Source of the DNA: DATJPR01 sp963843525
Lineage (GTDB): Bacteria; Bacteroidota; Ignavibacteria; UBA10030; UBA6906
Length of the DNA stretch: 64,000 bases
Assembly: GCA_963843525.1 (NCBI GenBank)
Contig: CAWJKM010000003.1
Span: 310,001 to 374,000, forward strand
Reading direction: 5' to 3'
Below, in pieces: positions 33,029 to 42,313 of the stretch (its first letter is position 1; each line of letters opens with the position of its first letter). Made by a program: the position numbers and the translations under genes. The notes below the pieces were generated by a model, which searched no databases, was not told where the DNA came from, and worked only from the letters and a program-made list of their open reading frames with translations.

Positions 33029-35131
33029 ATGGCTAGACAGTATCCACTCGAACGAACGCGGAATATCGGTATCAGCGCGCACATCGACGCCGGAAAAACG
33101 ACGACGACGGAGCGCATATTGTTTTATACGGGCGTCCTGCACCGCATGGGTGAAGTCCATGAAGGCGCTGCAACGATGGATTGGATGGAGCAGGAGAAAG
33201 AGCGCGGGATTACGATCACCTCGGCTGCAACCACCTGTTTCTGGAAGAACCACCGCATCAATATTATTGACACCCCGGGGCATGTGGACTTCACCGCCGA
33301 GGTGGAGCGTTCGCTGCGGGTCCTGGACGGCGCGATCGCGCTGTTCTGCTCCGTCGGCGGCGTGGAGCCCCAGTCCGAAACGGTATGGCGCCAGATGGAC
33401 AAATACGGCGTTCCGCGCATTGCGTTCGTCAATAAGATGGACCGGATCGGCGCGGATTTCCTGGGCGTTGTCCAGATGATGAAGGACCGGCTTTCCGCCA
33501 ACGCGGTGCCGGTGCAGCTCCCGGTGGGCGAGGGCGACCTGTTCACCGGCATCATCGACCTGGTCACGATGAAGTCCTATATGTACCGTGAGTCAACGCT
33601 GGGGATCGAGTGGGACGAACTCGAAATCCCGCACGACATGCAGGCCAAGGCCCGTGAATACCGGACCAAGATGCTCGAAGCGGTCGCCGATGAGGACGAC
33701 TCGCTGCTCGAAAAGTATCTTGAAGGAAAAGAAATCACCCCGAAGGAGATCATGGTCGTCCTCCGCAGGGCGTGCCTGAAGGTGAGCATCATCCCGGTCC
33801 TCTGCGGCTCTTCGTTCAAGAACAAGGGCGTCCAGATGCTGCTGGACTCGGTGATCGATTTTCTCCCTTCCCCCCTCGACCTGAATGACGGGAAGATCAG
33901 CGGCCATCATCAGAACATGAAGGACCAGGTGTTCCGGATGGCCGACGACACCCAGGCGTTCGCCTCTCTCGCCTTCAAGATTGTGACCGACCCGTTTGTC
34001 GGCCGCCTGACCTACCTGCGGATCTACTCGGGGACGCTGCAGAAAGGGTCCTACGCGTACAACGCGGTGTCGGACAAGAAGGAACGCATCAGCAGGATTC
34101 TCCGCATGCATGCGAATATGCGGGAAGATGTGGAAGAAGCGAATTCAGGGGATATCGTGGCGGTGGTGGGTTTGAAGAGCACCCGCACCGGCGACACCCT
34201 GTGCGACGAGAAGGATCCGATAATCCTCGAGAAGATGACCTTCCCCGAACCGGTGATCCACGTCGCGATCGAGCCGAAAACCAAGGCGGATGAGGAGAAG
34301 ATGTCGGAGGCGCTGGCGAAGCTCTCCGAAGAAGATCCGACGCTGCGCATATCGACAAACGAAGAAACCGGTCAGACCATCATCAGCGGGATGGGAGAAT
34401 TGCATCTGGAGATCATCGTCGACCGGATGAAGCGTGAATTCAGGGTGGAAGCGAACATCGGCAAGCCGCAGGTGGCCTACAAAGAGACCATCCGGAAGAA
34501 GGTGGAACAGGAAGGAAAGTTCGTCCGTCAGTCGGGCGGACACGGCCAGTACGGCCACGTCTGGATTGAGCTCGAGCCGAACGAGAAGGGAAAAGGATTC
34601 GTCTTCGAGAACGACATTGTGGGCGGCGTGATTCCCCGGGAGTACATCAAACCCGTCGAGGAAGGAATCGTCGAGGCCATGCGGAACGGCGTTCTTGCGG
34701 GGTATCCCGTGGAGGATGTCAAGGTGCGTCTCTTTGATGGATCGTTCCACGAGGTTGATTCCTCCGAAATGGCGTTCAAAGTGGCAGGGTCCATCGCGTT
34801 CAAAGACGCGGCCCGCAAGGCGAATCCGGTGCTGCTCGAACCCATTATGGCGGTCGAAGTGGTGACGCCCGAAGAGTACATGGGCGATGTCATGGGAGAC
34901 CTGAATTCCCGGAGAGGTCGCATTGAAGGGATGAACCCGCGCAAGGATGCGCAGGTCATTAAAGCGGGCGTTCCCCTTTCGGAGATGTTCGGGTACTCGA
35001 CCGTTCTCCGTTCCATGACGCAGGGACGCGCGATTTACAGCATGGAGCTCTCGCATTATGATGAAGTACCGCGGAGTGTCGCGGACCAGATCATTGAAAA
35101 GGTCAAAGGGAAACAGGCCGGCGCGGCGTAA
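33029..35131 (+). CDS. fusA: Translation elongation factor G
   Basis: A 700-residue translocase GTPase. ATG 33029 follows AAAGGAC; longer in-frame starts are rejected by homology. G1 AHIDAGKTTTTERIL, G3 DTPGHVDFTAEVERS, G4 NKMDRIGADF and domain IV (GGHGQYGHVWIELEPN) are all present. The full length suggests the housekeeping EF-G rather than a paralogue. Confidence 0.97.
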   Translation: MARQYPLERTRNIGISAHIDAGKTTTTERILFYTGVLHRMGEVHEGAATMDWMEQEKERGITITSAATTCFWKNHRINIIDTPGHVDFTAEVERSLRVLDGAIALFCSVGGVEPQSETVWRQMDKYGVPRIAFVNKMDRIGADFLGVVQMMKDRLSANAVPVQLPVGEGDLFTGIIDLVTMKSYMYRESTLGIEWDELEIPHDMQAKAREYRTKMLEAVADEDDSLLEKYLEGKEITPKEIMVVLRRACLKVSIIPVLCGSSFKNKGVQMLLDSVIDFLPSPLDLNDGKISGHHQNMKDQVFRMADDTQAFASLAFKIVTDPFVGRLTYLRIYSGTLQKGSYAYNAVSDKKERISRILRMHANMREDVEEANSGDIVAVVGLKSTRTGDTLCDEKDPIILEKMTFPEPVIHVAIEPKTKADEEKMSEALAKLSEEDPTLRISTNEETGQTIISGMGELHLEIIVDRMKREFRVEANIGKPQVAYKETIRKKVEQEGKFVRQSGGHGQYGHVWIELEPNEKGKGFVFENDIVGGVIPREYIKPVEEGIVEAMRNGVLAGYPVEDVKVRLFDGSFHEVDSSEMAFKVAGSIAFKDAARKANPVLLEPIMAVEVVTPEEYMGDVMGDLNSRRGRIEGMNPRKDAQVIKAGVPLSEMFGYSTVLRSMTQGRAIYSMELSHYDEVPRSVADQIIEKVKGKQAGAA

Positions 35132-35186
35132 CGGTTTCCCTGTGGTGTTCACAACATCCCCGTATTGAATTGAGAGGAGCAGACCA

Positions 35187-36398
35187 ATGGCAAAAGAGAA
35201 ATTCACGCGTGATAAACCTCACCTCAACGTCGGCACCATCGGCCACGTCGATCATGGTAAGACAACCCTCACCGCAGCCATCACCATGGTGCTTGCGAAG
35301 AAGGGTCTGTCCGCCATCCGTACCTTCGACAGTATCGATAATGCACCGGAAGAGCGGGAACGCGGAATTACCATTGCCACGGCCCACGTCGAGTATTCGA
35401 CGGCAAAGCGGCACTATGCACACGTTGACTGCCCGGGCCACGCGGACTATGTGAAAAACATGATCACCGGGGCCGCCCAGATGGACGGTGCGATCCTGGT
35501 CGTTGCGGCAACGGACGGCCCGATGCCCCAGACGCGCGAACACATTCTTCTTGCCCGCCAGGTCGGTGTGCCGAAGATCGTCGTCTTTATGAACAAAGTC
35601 GACGCGGTGGATGATCCGGAACTTCTTGATCTGGTGGAACTCGAGCTGCGTGAGTTGCTCACGAAGTACGACTTCCCCGGAAACGAGACGCCGATCATTC
35701 GCGGCAGCGCGCTCAAAGCCATGGAACAGGCCGTCAAACCGGATGTTTCCCCCGATGATCCGGCGTTCAAGTGCATTTATGAATTGATGGATGCCATTGA
35801 CGAGTATTTCCCGATCCCGCAACGCGAGGTGGAAAAACCGTTCCTGATGCCGGTGGAAGACGTGTTCTCGATCACCGGGCGCGGTACGGTCGGCACCGGC
35901 CGTGTCGAACGCGGGAAGGCAAAAGTCGGAGACGAAGTGGAAGTCATCGGTCTTGGTGCGCACAAGAAGACGGTCATCACCGGCGCCGAGATGTTCCGCA
36001 AGGAACTCGACGAGGTGCAGGCCGGAGACAACGCGGGGCTGTTGCTGCGCGGTGTCGACAAGAATGAGCTCGAGCGCGGCATGGTGATCGCGAAACCCGG
36101 AAGCATCACACCGCACAAGAAGTTCACCGCGCAGGTGTACGTGCTGAAGAAAGAAGAAGGCGGACGGCATACACCGTTCATCAACGGTTACCGGCCGCAA
36201 TTCTACTTCCGCACCACCGACGTGACCGGCGTCGCACACCTTCCGCAGGGTGTGGATATGGTCATGCCCGGTGACAATGTGGACGGGCTGACGGTGGAAT
36301 TGATCACCAACATCGCAATGGAAGAGAAGTTGCGCTTCGCCATCCGCGAAGGGGGCCGTACCGTCGGTTCCGGTGTGGTGACCAAGATTCTGGAATAG
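35187..36398 (+). CDS. tuf: Translation elongation factor Tu
   Basis: A 403-residue EF-Tu: G1 GHVDHGKTTLTAAI, switch II DCPGHADYVKNMITG, G4 NKVDAVDD, domain II TGRGTVGTGRVERG and the C-terminal TVGSGVVTKILE. It is the only tuf copy in the window; the usual second position near tRNA-Trp holds rpmG instead. AGGAG lies upstream of the ATG. Confidence 0.98.
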   Translation: MAKEKFTRDKPHLNVGTIGHVDHGKTTLTAAITMVLAKKGLSAIRTFDSIDNAPEERERGITIATAHVEYSTAKRHYAHVDCPGHADYVKNMITGAAQMDGAILVVAATDGPMPQTREHILLARQVGVPKIVVFMNKVDAVDDPELLDLVELELRELLTKYDFPGNETPIIRGSALKAMEQAVKPDVSPDDPAFKCIYELMDAIDEYFPIPQREVEKPFLMPVEDVFSITGRGTVGTGRVERGKAKVGDEVEVIGLGAHKKTVITGAEMFRKELDEVQAGDNAGLLLRGVDKNELERGMVIAKPGSITPHKKFTAQVYVLKKEEGGRHTPFINGYRPQFYFRTTDVTGVAHLPQGVDMVMPGDNVDGLTVELITNIAMEEKLRFAIREGGRTVGSGVVTKILE

Positions 36399-36474
36399 GA
36401 CAGCACAACTGCAGGGGGATGCCCGACGGCATCCCGCTGCACATCGTTTTCGACTAATCGGAGTAACTCTACAC

Positions 36475-36783
36475 GTGGCCGGACAGAAGATACGTATCAA
36501 GCTGAAATCGTACGATCACAACCTGATCGACAAGTCCGCGGAAAAAATCATCAAGACTGTCAAGTCGACAGGCGCTGTGGTTTCCGGCCCGATTCCGTTG
36601 CCCACGAAGCGTACGGTCTATACTGTGCTTCGTTCTCCTCACGTCGATAAGAAGTCGAGGGAACAATTCGAGACGCGCGCCCACAAGCGGCTGATCGACA
36701 TCCTCAATTCGACGAACAGGACGATCGACTCCCTGATGAAACTCGATCTCCCCGCGGGTGTCGACGTCGAAATCAAGGTCTAA
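36475..36783 (+). CDS. rpsJ: Ribosomal protein uS10
   Basis: A 102-residue protein (AGQKIRIKLKSYDHNLIDKS, GPIPLPTKRTVYTVLRSPHV) with a GTG start and GGAG upstream. S10 also serves as NusE in antitermination complexes with NusG and NusB. A 132-nt gap follows before rplC. Confidence 0.97.
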   Translation: MAGQKIRIKLKSYDHNLIDKSAEKIIKTVKSTGAVVSGPIPLPTKRTVYTVLRSPHVDKKSREQFETRAHKRLIDILNSTNRTIDSLMKLDLPAGVDVEIKV

Positions 36784-36915
36784 TCCATACCTCTGATTCG
36801 GGCGGATGCCCTGGTCGGGAGATCGTGTCTCCGGCCGGGAAGATAAAACGGCATCGGGTGCATGCGGCCGTGAGCGGCGTCGCATGATGAATTGTATTCT
36901 TACATGGACGATGGT

Positions 36916-37545
36916 ATGACAGGACTACTCGGGAAAAAGATTGGGATGACCAGCATCTTTGATGAATCTGGTCAAGTCATCCCCTGCACCGTCATCGAGG
37001 CGGGTCCCTGCTTCGTCACGCAGGTGAAGACGCGTGACCGCGACGGGTACACGGCGGTCCAGCTCGGCTTCGACGAGAAGAAGGAACGACTGGTCGCGAA
37101 ACCGCTGCAAGGGCACTTCAAAAAGGCTGCAACGAAACCCCTCCGGTTTGTGCGGGAGTTCCGTGCCGACGGCGGAGCCGAAGTGCAACCCGGTCAGGAA
37201 TTTCGCGTCGATTCGGTCTTCGCGAAGGGCGACACCGTCGCCGTCGTCGGCACCTCCAAGGGCCGCGGATTCCAGGGCGTCGTGAAGCGCCACCATTTTG
37301 GCGGAGGGTTCCGCACGCACGGGCAGAGCGATCGCGAGCGCGCACCGGGGTCGATCGGTTCGTCCTCCTACCCGTCCCGCGTGTTCAAAGGCATGCGGAT
37401 GGCCGGGCGGATGGGCGGAACGCGCATCACGGTCCGGAATCTCAAGGTGGTGGGCGTGATCGCGGATTCCAATCTCCTGCTCGTCCGGGGGTCAGTCCCC
37501 GGGGCGATCAACGGATTCCTCGAAATCCATAAACTGAAAGCGTAA
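36916..37545 (+). CDS. rplC: Ribosomal protein uL3
   Basis: A 209-residue protein. Of several in-frame starts, ATG 36916 (MTGLLGKKIGMTSIF) gives the family N-terminus with GGA 7 nt upstream. The GTSKGRGFQGVVKRHHFGGG loop and the GAINGFLEIHK ending are conserved. Confidence 0.96.
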   Translation: MTGLLGKKIGMTSIFDESGQVIPCTVIEAGPCFVTQVKTRDRDGYTAVQLGFDEKKERLVAKPLQGHFKKAATKPLRFVREFRADGGAEVQPGQEFRVDSVFAKGDTVAVVGTSKGRGFQGVVKRHHFGGGFRTHGQSDRERAPGSIGSSSYPSRVFKGMRMAGRMGGTRITVRNLKVVGVIADSNLLLVRGSVPGAINGFLEIHKLKA

Positions 37546-37563
37546 TAACCAGAGAACGCGGCG

Positions 37564-38214
37564 ATGGAACTCGAAGTCTATCGGAAAGACGGTACGAAAA
37601 GCGGCGAGACGGTGAAACTGTCCGCCGACATCTTCGGCATAGAGCCGAACGAACACATCCTCCACCGCGCAGTCCGTGTCTTCCTCGACAACCAGAGGCA
37701 GGGGACGGCGAAGGTGAAAACCCGTGAGGAAGTGCGCGGCGGCGGAAAGAAGCCCTTCAAGCAGAAGCATACGGGCATGGCCCGTCAGGGCTCGAGCCGT
37801 TCACCCGTGATGACCGGCGGCGGATCCATCTTCGGTCCCAAGCCCCGCGACTATCACTCGACGCTTCCTGCGAGCATGCACCGTCTTGCACGGAAATCCG
37901 CCCTCTCCGCAAAGGCGAAGGAAGGACAGATCAAGATCGTCGAGGACTTCACATTCGAGTCGCCGAAGACCAGGGAAATGGCCACCGTGCTGCAGGCGCT
38001 GGGGCTGGAGTCCACGAAAACGCTCCTGCTGATGCCGAAGAGCGAGCCGAATGTCGTGAAGTCCGGACGCAACATCCCCGTGCTGGCGGTCATTGTCGCC
38101 GATAAGGCGTCGACCTACGACTTCCTGAACAACGGTATGCTGCTGATCCAGAAGAGTGCGGTGGAAGTGCTGGAGAACACCTTTAAGAATACCATCGATG
38201 GGATGCGATCATGA
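37564..38214 (+). CDS. rplD: Ribosomal protein uL4
   Basis: A 216-residue protein. The extended exit-tunnel loop (VRGGGKKPFKQKHTGMARQG) is present. Its stop overlaps the rplW ATG (ATGA). L4 represses the S10 operon in E. coli. Confidence 0.97.
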   Translation: MELEVYRKDGTKSGETVKLSADIFGIEPNEHILHRAVRVFLDNQRQGTAKVKTREEVRGGGKKPFKQKHTGMARQGSSRSPVMTGGGSIFGPKPRDYHSTLPASMHRLARKSALSAKAKEGQIKIVEDFTFESPKTREMATVLQALGLESTKTLLLMPKSEPNVVKSGRNIPVLAVIVADKASTYDFLNNGMLLIQKSAVEVLENTFKNTIDGMRS

Positions 38215-38501
38215 CCGGCATTTTGCGGCGTCCGATTGTCACCGAAAAGATGACCCTGCTTCAGGAAAAGGGACAGTACGCGTTCGAAGTTGCCGCGGCT
38301 GCCAACAAGATCGACATTGCGAAAGCTGTCGAGAAGAAGTTCAACGTGACCGTGCTTGATGTGCGCACGCTCCGGCAGAAGGGAAAGACGAAGTCCCAGA
38401 TGACGAAGAAGGGGCGGTTTCCCGGACGGACGGCGTCGTGGAAGAAGGCGATCGTCCGTCTGAAAGAGGGCGATCAGATCCAGTTCTTCGAGAATGTCTG
38501 A
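38211..38501 (+). CDS. rplW: Ribosomal protein uL23
   Basis: A 96-residue tunnel-exit protein, docking site for SRP and trigger factor: ILRRPIVTEKMTLLQEKGQY, FNVTVLDVRTLRQKGK. Translationally coupled to rplD by a 4-nt overlap. Confidence 0.96.
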   Translation: MTGILRRPIVTEKMTLLQEKGQYAFEVAAAANKIDIAKAVEKKFNVTVLDVRTLRQKGKTKSQMTKKGRFPGRTASWKKAIVRLKEGDQIQFFENV

Positions 38502-38539
38502 TACCAGCCGGCCACCAAAGAGCTCAGGATAGAACGATC

Positions 38540-39370
38540 ATGGCGATTCGAAAATTCAAACCAACCACACCCGGAACACGGTGGATGTCCGTGTCGGCCT
38601 TTGACGAGATCACGAAAGGCAAGCCGGAGAAAAACCTGCTTGAGCCGCTCCACAAGTCCGGCGGACGGAACAACACGGGCCGGGTGACGTCCCGCCACCG
38701 CGGCGGCGGACACAAGCGTTTCTACCGCATCGTCGATTTCAAGCGGAACAAAGACGGAATGGATGCGCGCGTTGCGGCCATCGAGTATGACCCGAACAGG
38801 ACGTGCCGGATCGCACTGCTGCAATACGTCGACGGTGAGCGCCGCTATATCATCGCCCCGACGGGTGTGACGGTAGGCGACGTTCTCCGTTCCGGATCGG
38901 ATGCAGAAATCAAGCCCGGAAACACCATGCCGCTGGGCAATATTCCCGCCGGCACGTTTATCCATGCGATCGAGATGCGGCCCGGCAAGGGTGCACAGAT
39001 TGCGCGCAGCGCGGGGATGGGTGTGCAGCTGATGGCGAAAGAAGGGAAGTTCGCGCAGCTGCGGCTTCCTTCCGGCGAGATCCGCAATTTTCCGGTGGAA
39101 TGCCGGGCCACCATCGGCACGGTGGGGAACAGCGACCATGAAAACATCAGCATCGGCAAGGCCGGCCGCTCGCGCTGGCTGGGCATCCGGCCGCAATCGC
39201 GCGGCGTCGTGATGAATCCGGTCGATCATCCGCACGGCGGCGGCGAAGGAAAATCACCCCAGGGGAATCCGCATCCGGTTTCGCCGTGGGGATGGCACAC
39301 GAAGGGGAAGAAGACCCGTTCGCACAAAAAGCCGTCAAGCAAGTTCATCGTGAAACGGAGAAGGTCCTAG
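38540..39370 (+). CDS. rplB: Ribosomal protein uL2
   Basis: A 276-residue peptidyl-transferase-centre protein: RNNTGRVTSRHRGGGHKRFY, then RGVVMNPVDHPHGGGEGKSP with the critical histidine, and the basic tail KKPSSKFIVKRRRS. The start (MAIRKFKPTTPGTRWM) was chosen by homology over an earlier in-frame start inside rplW. Confidence 0.97.
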   Translation: MAIRKFKPTTPGTRWMSVSAFDEITKGKPEKNLLEPLHKSGGRNNTGRVTSRHRGGGHKRFYRIVDFKRNKDGMDARVAAIEYDPNRTCRIALLQYVDGERRYIIAPTGVTVGDVLRSGSDAEIKPGNTMPLGNIPAGTFIHAIEMRPGKGAQIARSAGMGVQLMAKEGKFAQLRLPSGEIRNFPVECRATIGTVGNSDHENISIGKAGRSRWLGIRPQSRGVVMNPVDHPHGGGEGKSPQGNPHPVSPWGWHTKGKKTRSHKKPSSKFIVKRRRS

Positions 39371-39373
39371 GCC

Positions 39374-39661
39374 ATGGCACGTTCCCTCAAGAAAGGTCCC
39401 TTTGTCAGCGTCAAGCTCGTGGAGAAAGTGACCCAGCTCAACAAATCGAATCAGAAAAAAGTCATCAAGACCTGGTCGCGCGCCTCGACGATCACGCCGG
39501 AATTCGTGGGGCATACGTTCGCCGTGCACAACGGCAACAAGTTTGTTCCCGTGTACGTGCATGAAGGCATGGTCGGACACAAACTCGGGGAGTTTGCGCC
39601 GACACGCAACTTCCGCACACACCCCGGCATCAAGAAAGAAGAAAGCACGACTGCGGCTTGA
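39374..39661 (+). CDS. rpsS: Ribosomal protein uS19
   Basis: A 95-residue protein (MARSLKKGPFVSVKLVEKV, HNGNKFVPVYVHEGMVGHKL, GEFAPTRNFRTH). It starts 3 nt after the rplB stop. Confidence 0.97.
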   Translation: MARSLKKGPFVSVKLVEKVTQLNKSNQKKVIKTWSRASTITPEFVGHTFAVHNGNKFVPVYVHEGMVGHKLGEFAPTRNFRTHPGIKKEESTTAA

Positions 39662-39686
39662 CCCGCGCATTCGAAGGACGAACGAT

Positions 39687-40157
39687 ATGGAAGCTCGAGC
39701 AATCAACAGGTATATCGGCACCTCGCCGCGGAAAATGCGCCTGGTGATCGATTTGATCCGTGGCAAGCGCGTCGATGCGGCGCTGCACATCCTGCATTTC
39801 TCGCCGAAGGCTGCCTCGAAGGTGGCGGAGAAGGTCCTCCGGTCGGCTGTCTCCAACTTGCAAAATCAGGACGAAGGCGGACGTGTGGATCCCGAGGATA
39901 TGGTGGTGAAGCGTGTCCAGGTGGACGGCGGGCTGGTCATGAAACGCATCAGTGCGGCACCGATGGGACGTGCGTTCCGGATTCGCAAACGCTCGAACCA
40001 TATTACCATCGTGGTGGAGGCCGTGGAAGGGAAGCAGCGGCACGCGGCGGCTCGCGCTCCCCGAACCCGTACCAAAGCTGCTGCGACGTCCGCTCCAACG
40101 AAACAAGCGCCGGCGGAAAAGACTCCCGCCGACTCAACGAGTGAAAAAAAGAAGTAA
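39687..40157 (+). CDS. rplV: Ribosomal protein uL22 with extended C-terminal tail
   Basis: A 156-residue protein. The core (RYIGTSPRKMRLVIDLIRG through RKRSNHITIVVEA) is standard and ends near residue 113. About 40 further residues form a low-complexity Ala/Lys/Thr/Pro tail ending TSEKKK. Canonical L22 is about 110 residues. Confidence 0.96.
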   Translation: MEARAINRYIGTSPRKMRLVIDLIRGKRVDAALHILHFSPKAASKVAEKVLRSAVSNLQNQDEGGRVDPEDMVVKRVQVDGGLVMKRISAAPMGRAFRIRKRSNHITIVVEAVEGKQRHAAARAPRTRTKAAATSAPTKQAPAEKTPADSTSEKKK

Positions 40158-40178
40158 TTGCATCCGTAAGGAGGAACT

Positions 40179-40856
40179 TTGGGACAAAAAACGCATCCGG
40201 TCGGCCTTCGCCTTGGCATCATCCGTTCGTGGGATTCGAACTGGTATGACGAAAAAGCGTTCGCGGTCAAATTGTCGGAAGACATGACCATCCGCAGGTA
40301 TGTGCGCAGCCGGTTGAAGAAGGCGGGCATCTCCCGGATTGTCGTCGAGCGGACTCCCAAGCGCGTGGTGATCACCATCAATACCTCCCGGCCGGGGATT
40401 GTGATCGGCAGAAGCGGGAAGGAGATCTCGCTCCTCGAGGAGGAGTTGAAGAAGATCACCAATACGGATGTGAAGATCATGATCAACGAGATCAAACGCC
40501 CGGAGCTGGACGCGTACCTCGTTGCAGAGAATATTGCGCAGCAGCTTGAAGGACGGATCGCATTCCGGCGCGCGATGAAGAACGCGATCACCGCGGCGAT
40601 GCGCATGGGTGCCGAGGGTGTCCGTGTCATGACGAGCGGCCGCCTCGGGGGAGCAGAAATTGCACGACGCGAACAGTACAAGGAGGGGCGGATCCCTCTC
40701 CATACGCTGAGAGCCGATATTGATTATGCGGCTTCCACCGCGCGGACAGTCTACGGAGCGATTGGGGTGAAGGTGTGGATCTGCAAGGGGGAAGTGCTTG
40801 ATACGAAGGCAGCATTGCAGCAACACCAAAGCCAGCCGAGCAGGCGCGCTTCATAA
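40179..40856 (+). CDS. rpsC: Ribosomal protein uS3
   Basis: A 225-residue protein. TTG 40179 is the start: AAGGAGG lies immediately upstream and GQKTHPVGLRLGIIRSW matches the family N-terminus. KH domain IVIGRSGKEISLLEEELKK and C-domain GRLGGAEIARREQYKEGRIP are conserved. Confidence 0.97.
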   Translation: MGQKTHPVGLRLGIIRSWDSNWYDEKAFAVKLSEDMTIRRYVRSRLKKAGISRIVVERTPKRVVITINTSRPGIVIGRSGKEISLLEEELKKITNTDVKIMINEIKRPELDAYLVAENIAQQLEGRIAFRRAMKNAITAAMRMGAEGVRVMTSGRLGGAEIARREQYKEGRIPLHTLRADIDYAASTARTVYGAIGVKVWICKGEVLDTKAALQQHQSQPSRRAS

Positions 40857-40877
40857 TTCGATCGAGGAAGATTCGCC

Positions 40878-41297
40878 ATGTTGATGCCCAAAAGAGTGAA
40901 GTACCGCAAAGCCCAGCGCGGACGCATGCGTGGAAAGGCGACACGCGGTGCCAGTATCGCGTTCGGAGACTTTGGATTGAAAGCGCTCGAGCCGGGCTGG
41001 ATCACCCAGCGACAGATCGAGGCGGCCCGTGTGACGCTGACGCGGATGATGAAACGCGAGGGACGCATCTGGATCCGCATTTTCCCGGACAAACCGGTCA
41101 CCAAGAAGCCTGCCGAAACCCGCATGGGAAAGGGGAAAGGCGCTCCGGAGTACTGGGTGGCCGTCGTGAAACCCGGACGGGTGATGTTCGAGGTGGGAGG
41201 AACGGTCAAGGCGACTGCGCTCGAAGCGCTCCGGCTTGCGTCGCACAAACTTCCCATCAAGACCAAGGTGAGTACCCGGCCGGACTACGAAGTGTAA
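40878..41297 (+). CDS. rplP: Ribosomal protein uL16
   Basis: A 139-residue protein (MLMPKRVKYRKAQRGRMRGK, GRIWIRIFPDKPVTKKPAET, RMGKGKGAPEYWVAVVKPG). GAGGAAG lies upstream of the ATG. It is followed by heptad array E rather than by rpmC directly. Confidence 0.97.
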   Translation: MLMPKRVKYRKAQRGRMRGKATRGASIAFGDFGLKALEPGWITQRQIEAARVTLTRMMKREGRIWIRIFPDKPVTKKPAETRMGKGKGAPEYWVAVVKPGRVMFEVGGTVKATALEALRLASHKLPIKTKVSTRPDYEV

Positions 41298-41303
41298 AAA
41301 AGT

Positions 41304-41366
41304 AATTGGCGGTTGGCAAATGGGATTTGAGAATTGCCGATTGGGCATTGGAAATTGCCAATGACA
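41304..41366 (+). repeat. Heptad tandem array E between rplP and rpmC
   Basis: Nine consecutive 7-nt units fill the gap: AATTGGC, GGTTGGC, AAATGGG, ATTTGAG, AATTGCC, GATTGGG, CATTGGA, AATTGCC, AATGACA. Dyad pieces (ATTGGC with GCCAAT; TTGGCAA with TTGCC) allow weak folding. It lies inside a normally tight ribosomal-protein operon. Confidence 0.8.
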
Positions 41367-41379
41367 AGGACTACCAGGA

Positions 41380-41625
41380 ATGAAGACCACTGAATTGCGC
41401 CAGCTTGCGCTGGATGAATTGAAGAAACGACTGTTGGACGAAGAAGAAAACCTGTCCAACCTCCAGTTCCAGCTCGCCACCAGGCAGCTGGACAGCCCGA
41501 TTCGCGTGCGGACGGTTCGCCGGGACATCGCGCGGCTCAAGACACTGATTCACCTGCGGGAACCACAAGCTCCCGCCGTCGTGGAAGCGAAGACACCCGA
41601 GAAGACGGAGACACAAGCATCATGA
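41380..41625 (+). CDS. rpmC: Ribosomal protein uL29
   Basis: An 81-residue two-helix protein (MKTTELRQLALDELKKRL, NLQFQLATRQLDSPIRVRTV, RRDIARLKTL) with about 15 extra acidic/Ala residues at the C-terminus. The stop overlaps the rpsQ ATG (ATGA). Confidence 0.95.
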   Translation: MKTTELRQLALDELKKRLLDEEENLSNLQFQLATRQLDSPIRVRTVRRDIARLKTLIHLREPQAPAVVEAKTPEKTETQAS

Positions 41626-41906
41626 CTGACGCAGCCGTTCAAGCCCACCCCGGGCGGACCACCCTACGGAAGACGCGTATCGGCAAGGTCGTTAGCAACA
41701 AGATGAACAAGAGCATCGTGGTGGCGGTGGAACGCCGCGTTCCCCACCCGATCTACAAGAAATATTTCCGGCGCACGTCACGGCTGATGGTCCACGATGC
41801 AAAGGGCGAAGCGGGAATCGGCGACCGGGTGCGCGTGATGGAGACCCGACCGATGAGCAAAATGAAGCGCTGGCGCCTTGTGGAAATCGTGGAAAAGGCG
41901 AAGTAA
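41622..41906 (+). CDS. rpsQ: Ribosomal protein uS17
   Basis: A 94-residue OB-fold protein (KTRIGKVVSNKMNKSIVVAV, GIGDRVRVMETRPMSKMKRW). Translationally coupled to rpmC by a 4-nt overlap. Confidence 0.96.
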   Translation: MTDAAVQAHPGRTTLRKTRIGKVVSNKMNKSIVVAVERRVPHPIYKKYFRRTSRLMVHDAKGEAGIGDRVRVMETRPMSKMKRWRLVEIVEKAK

Positions 41907-41929
41907 TATCGTCGACGATGGAGTGACCT

Positions 41930-42298
41930 ATGATCCAGGAAGAAACGAATCTCGTAGTCGCCGATAATTCCGGCGCGAAGAAAGTGCGGTGCATCCGCGT
42001 TCTCGGCGGGTCCGACCGGCGGTACGCCGGCCTCGGCGACCTTGTCATCGTCGCGGTGAAGTCTGCCATTCCCGGTGCGGCGGTGAAGAAGGGCGATGTC
42101 GCGAGAGCGGTGATCGTCCGGACGAAAAAGGAAACCCTGCGGAAAGACGGATCGTTCATCCGGTTCGACGAAAATGCCGCAGTCCTGATCAATGATGCAG
42201 GAGAGCCCCGCGGGAGCCGCATCTTCGGACCGGTTGCGCGCGAGCTCCGCGAAAAGCAATACATGAAAATCGTTTCACTTGCACCGGAAGTGCTCTAA
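41930..42298 (+). CDS. rplN: Ribosomal protein uL14
   Basis: A 122-residue protein of standard length (MIQEETNLVVADNSGAKKVR, FGPVARELREKQYMKIVSLA, PEVL). Part of the inter-subunit bridge. Confidence 0.97.
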   Translation: MIQEETNLVVADNSGAKKVRCIRVLGGSDRRYAGLGDLVIVAVKSAIPGAAVKKGDVARAVIVRTKKETLRKDGSFIRFDENAAVLINDAGEPRGSRIFGPVARELREKQYMKIVSLAPEVL

Positions 42299-42313
42299 TC
42301 TGCAGGAACGGCA

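Noticed and set aside
35103..36500. 465-codon open frame antisense to tuf
   Set aside because: A shadow of the strongly conserved tuf gene.
41304..41366. CRISPR-like repeats
   Set aside because: Units are 7 nt without spacers and no cas gene is present.
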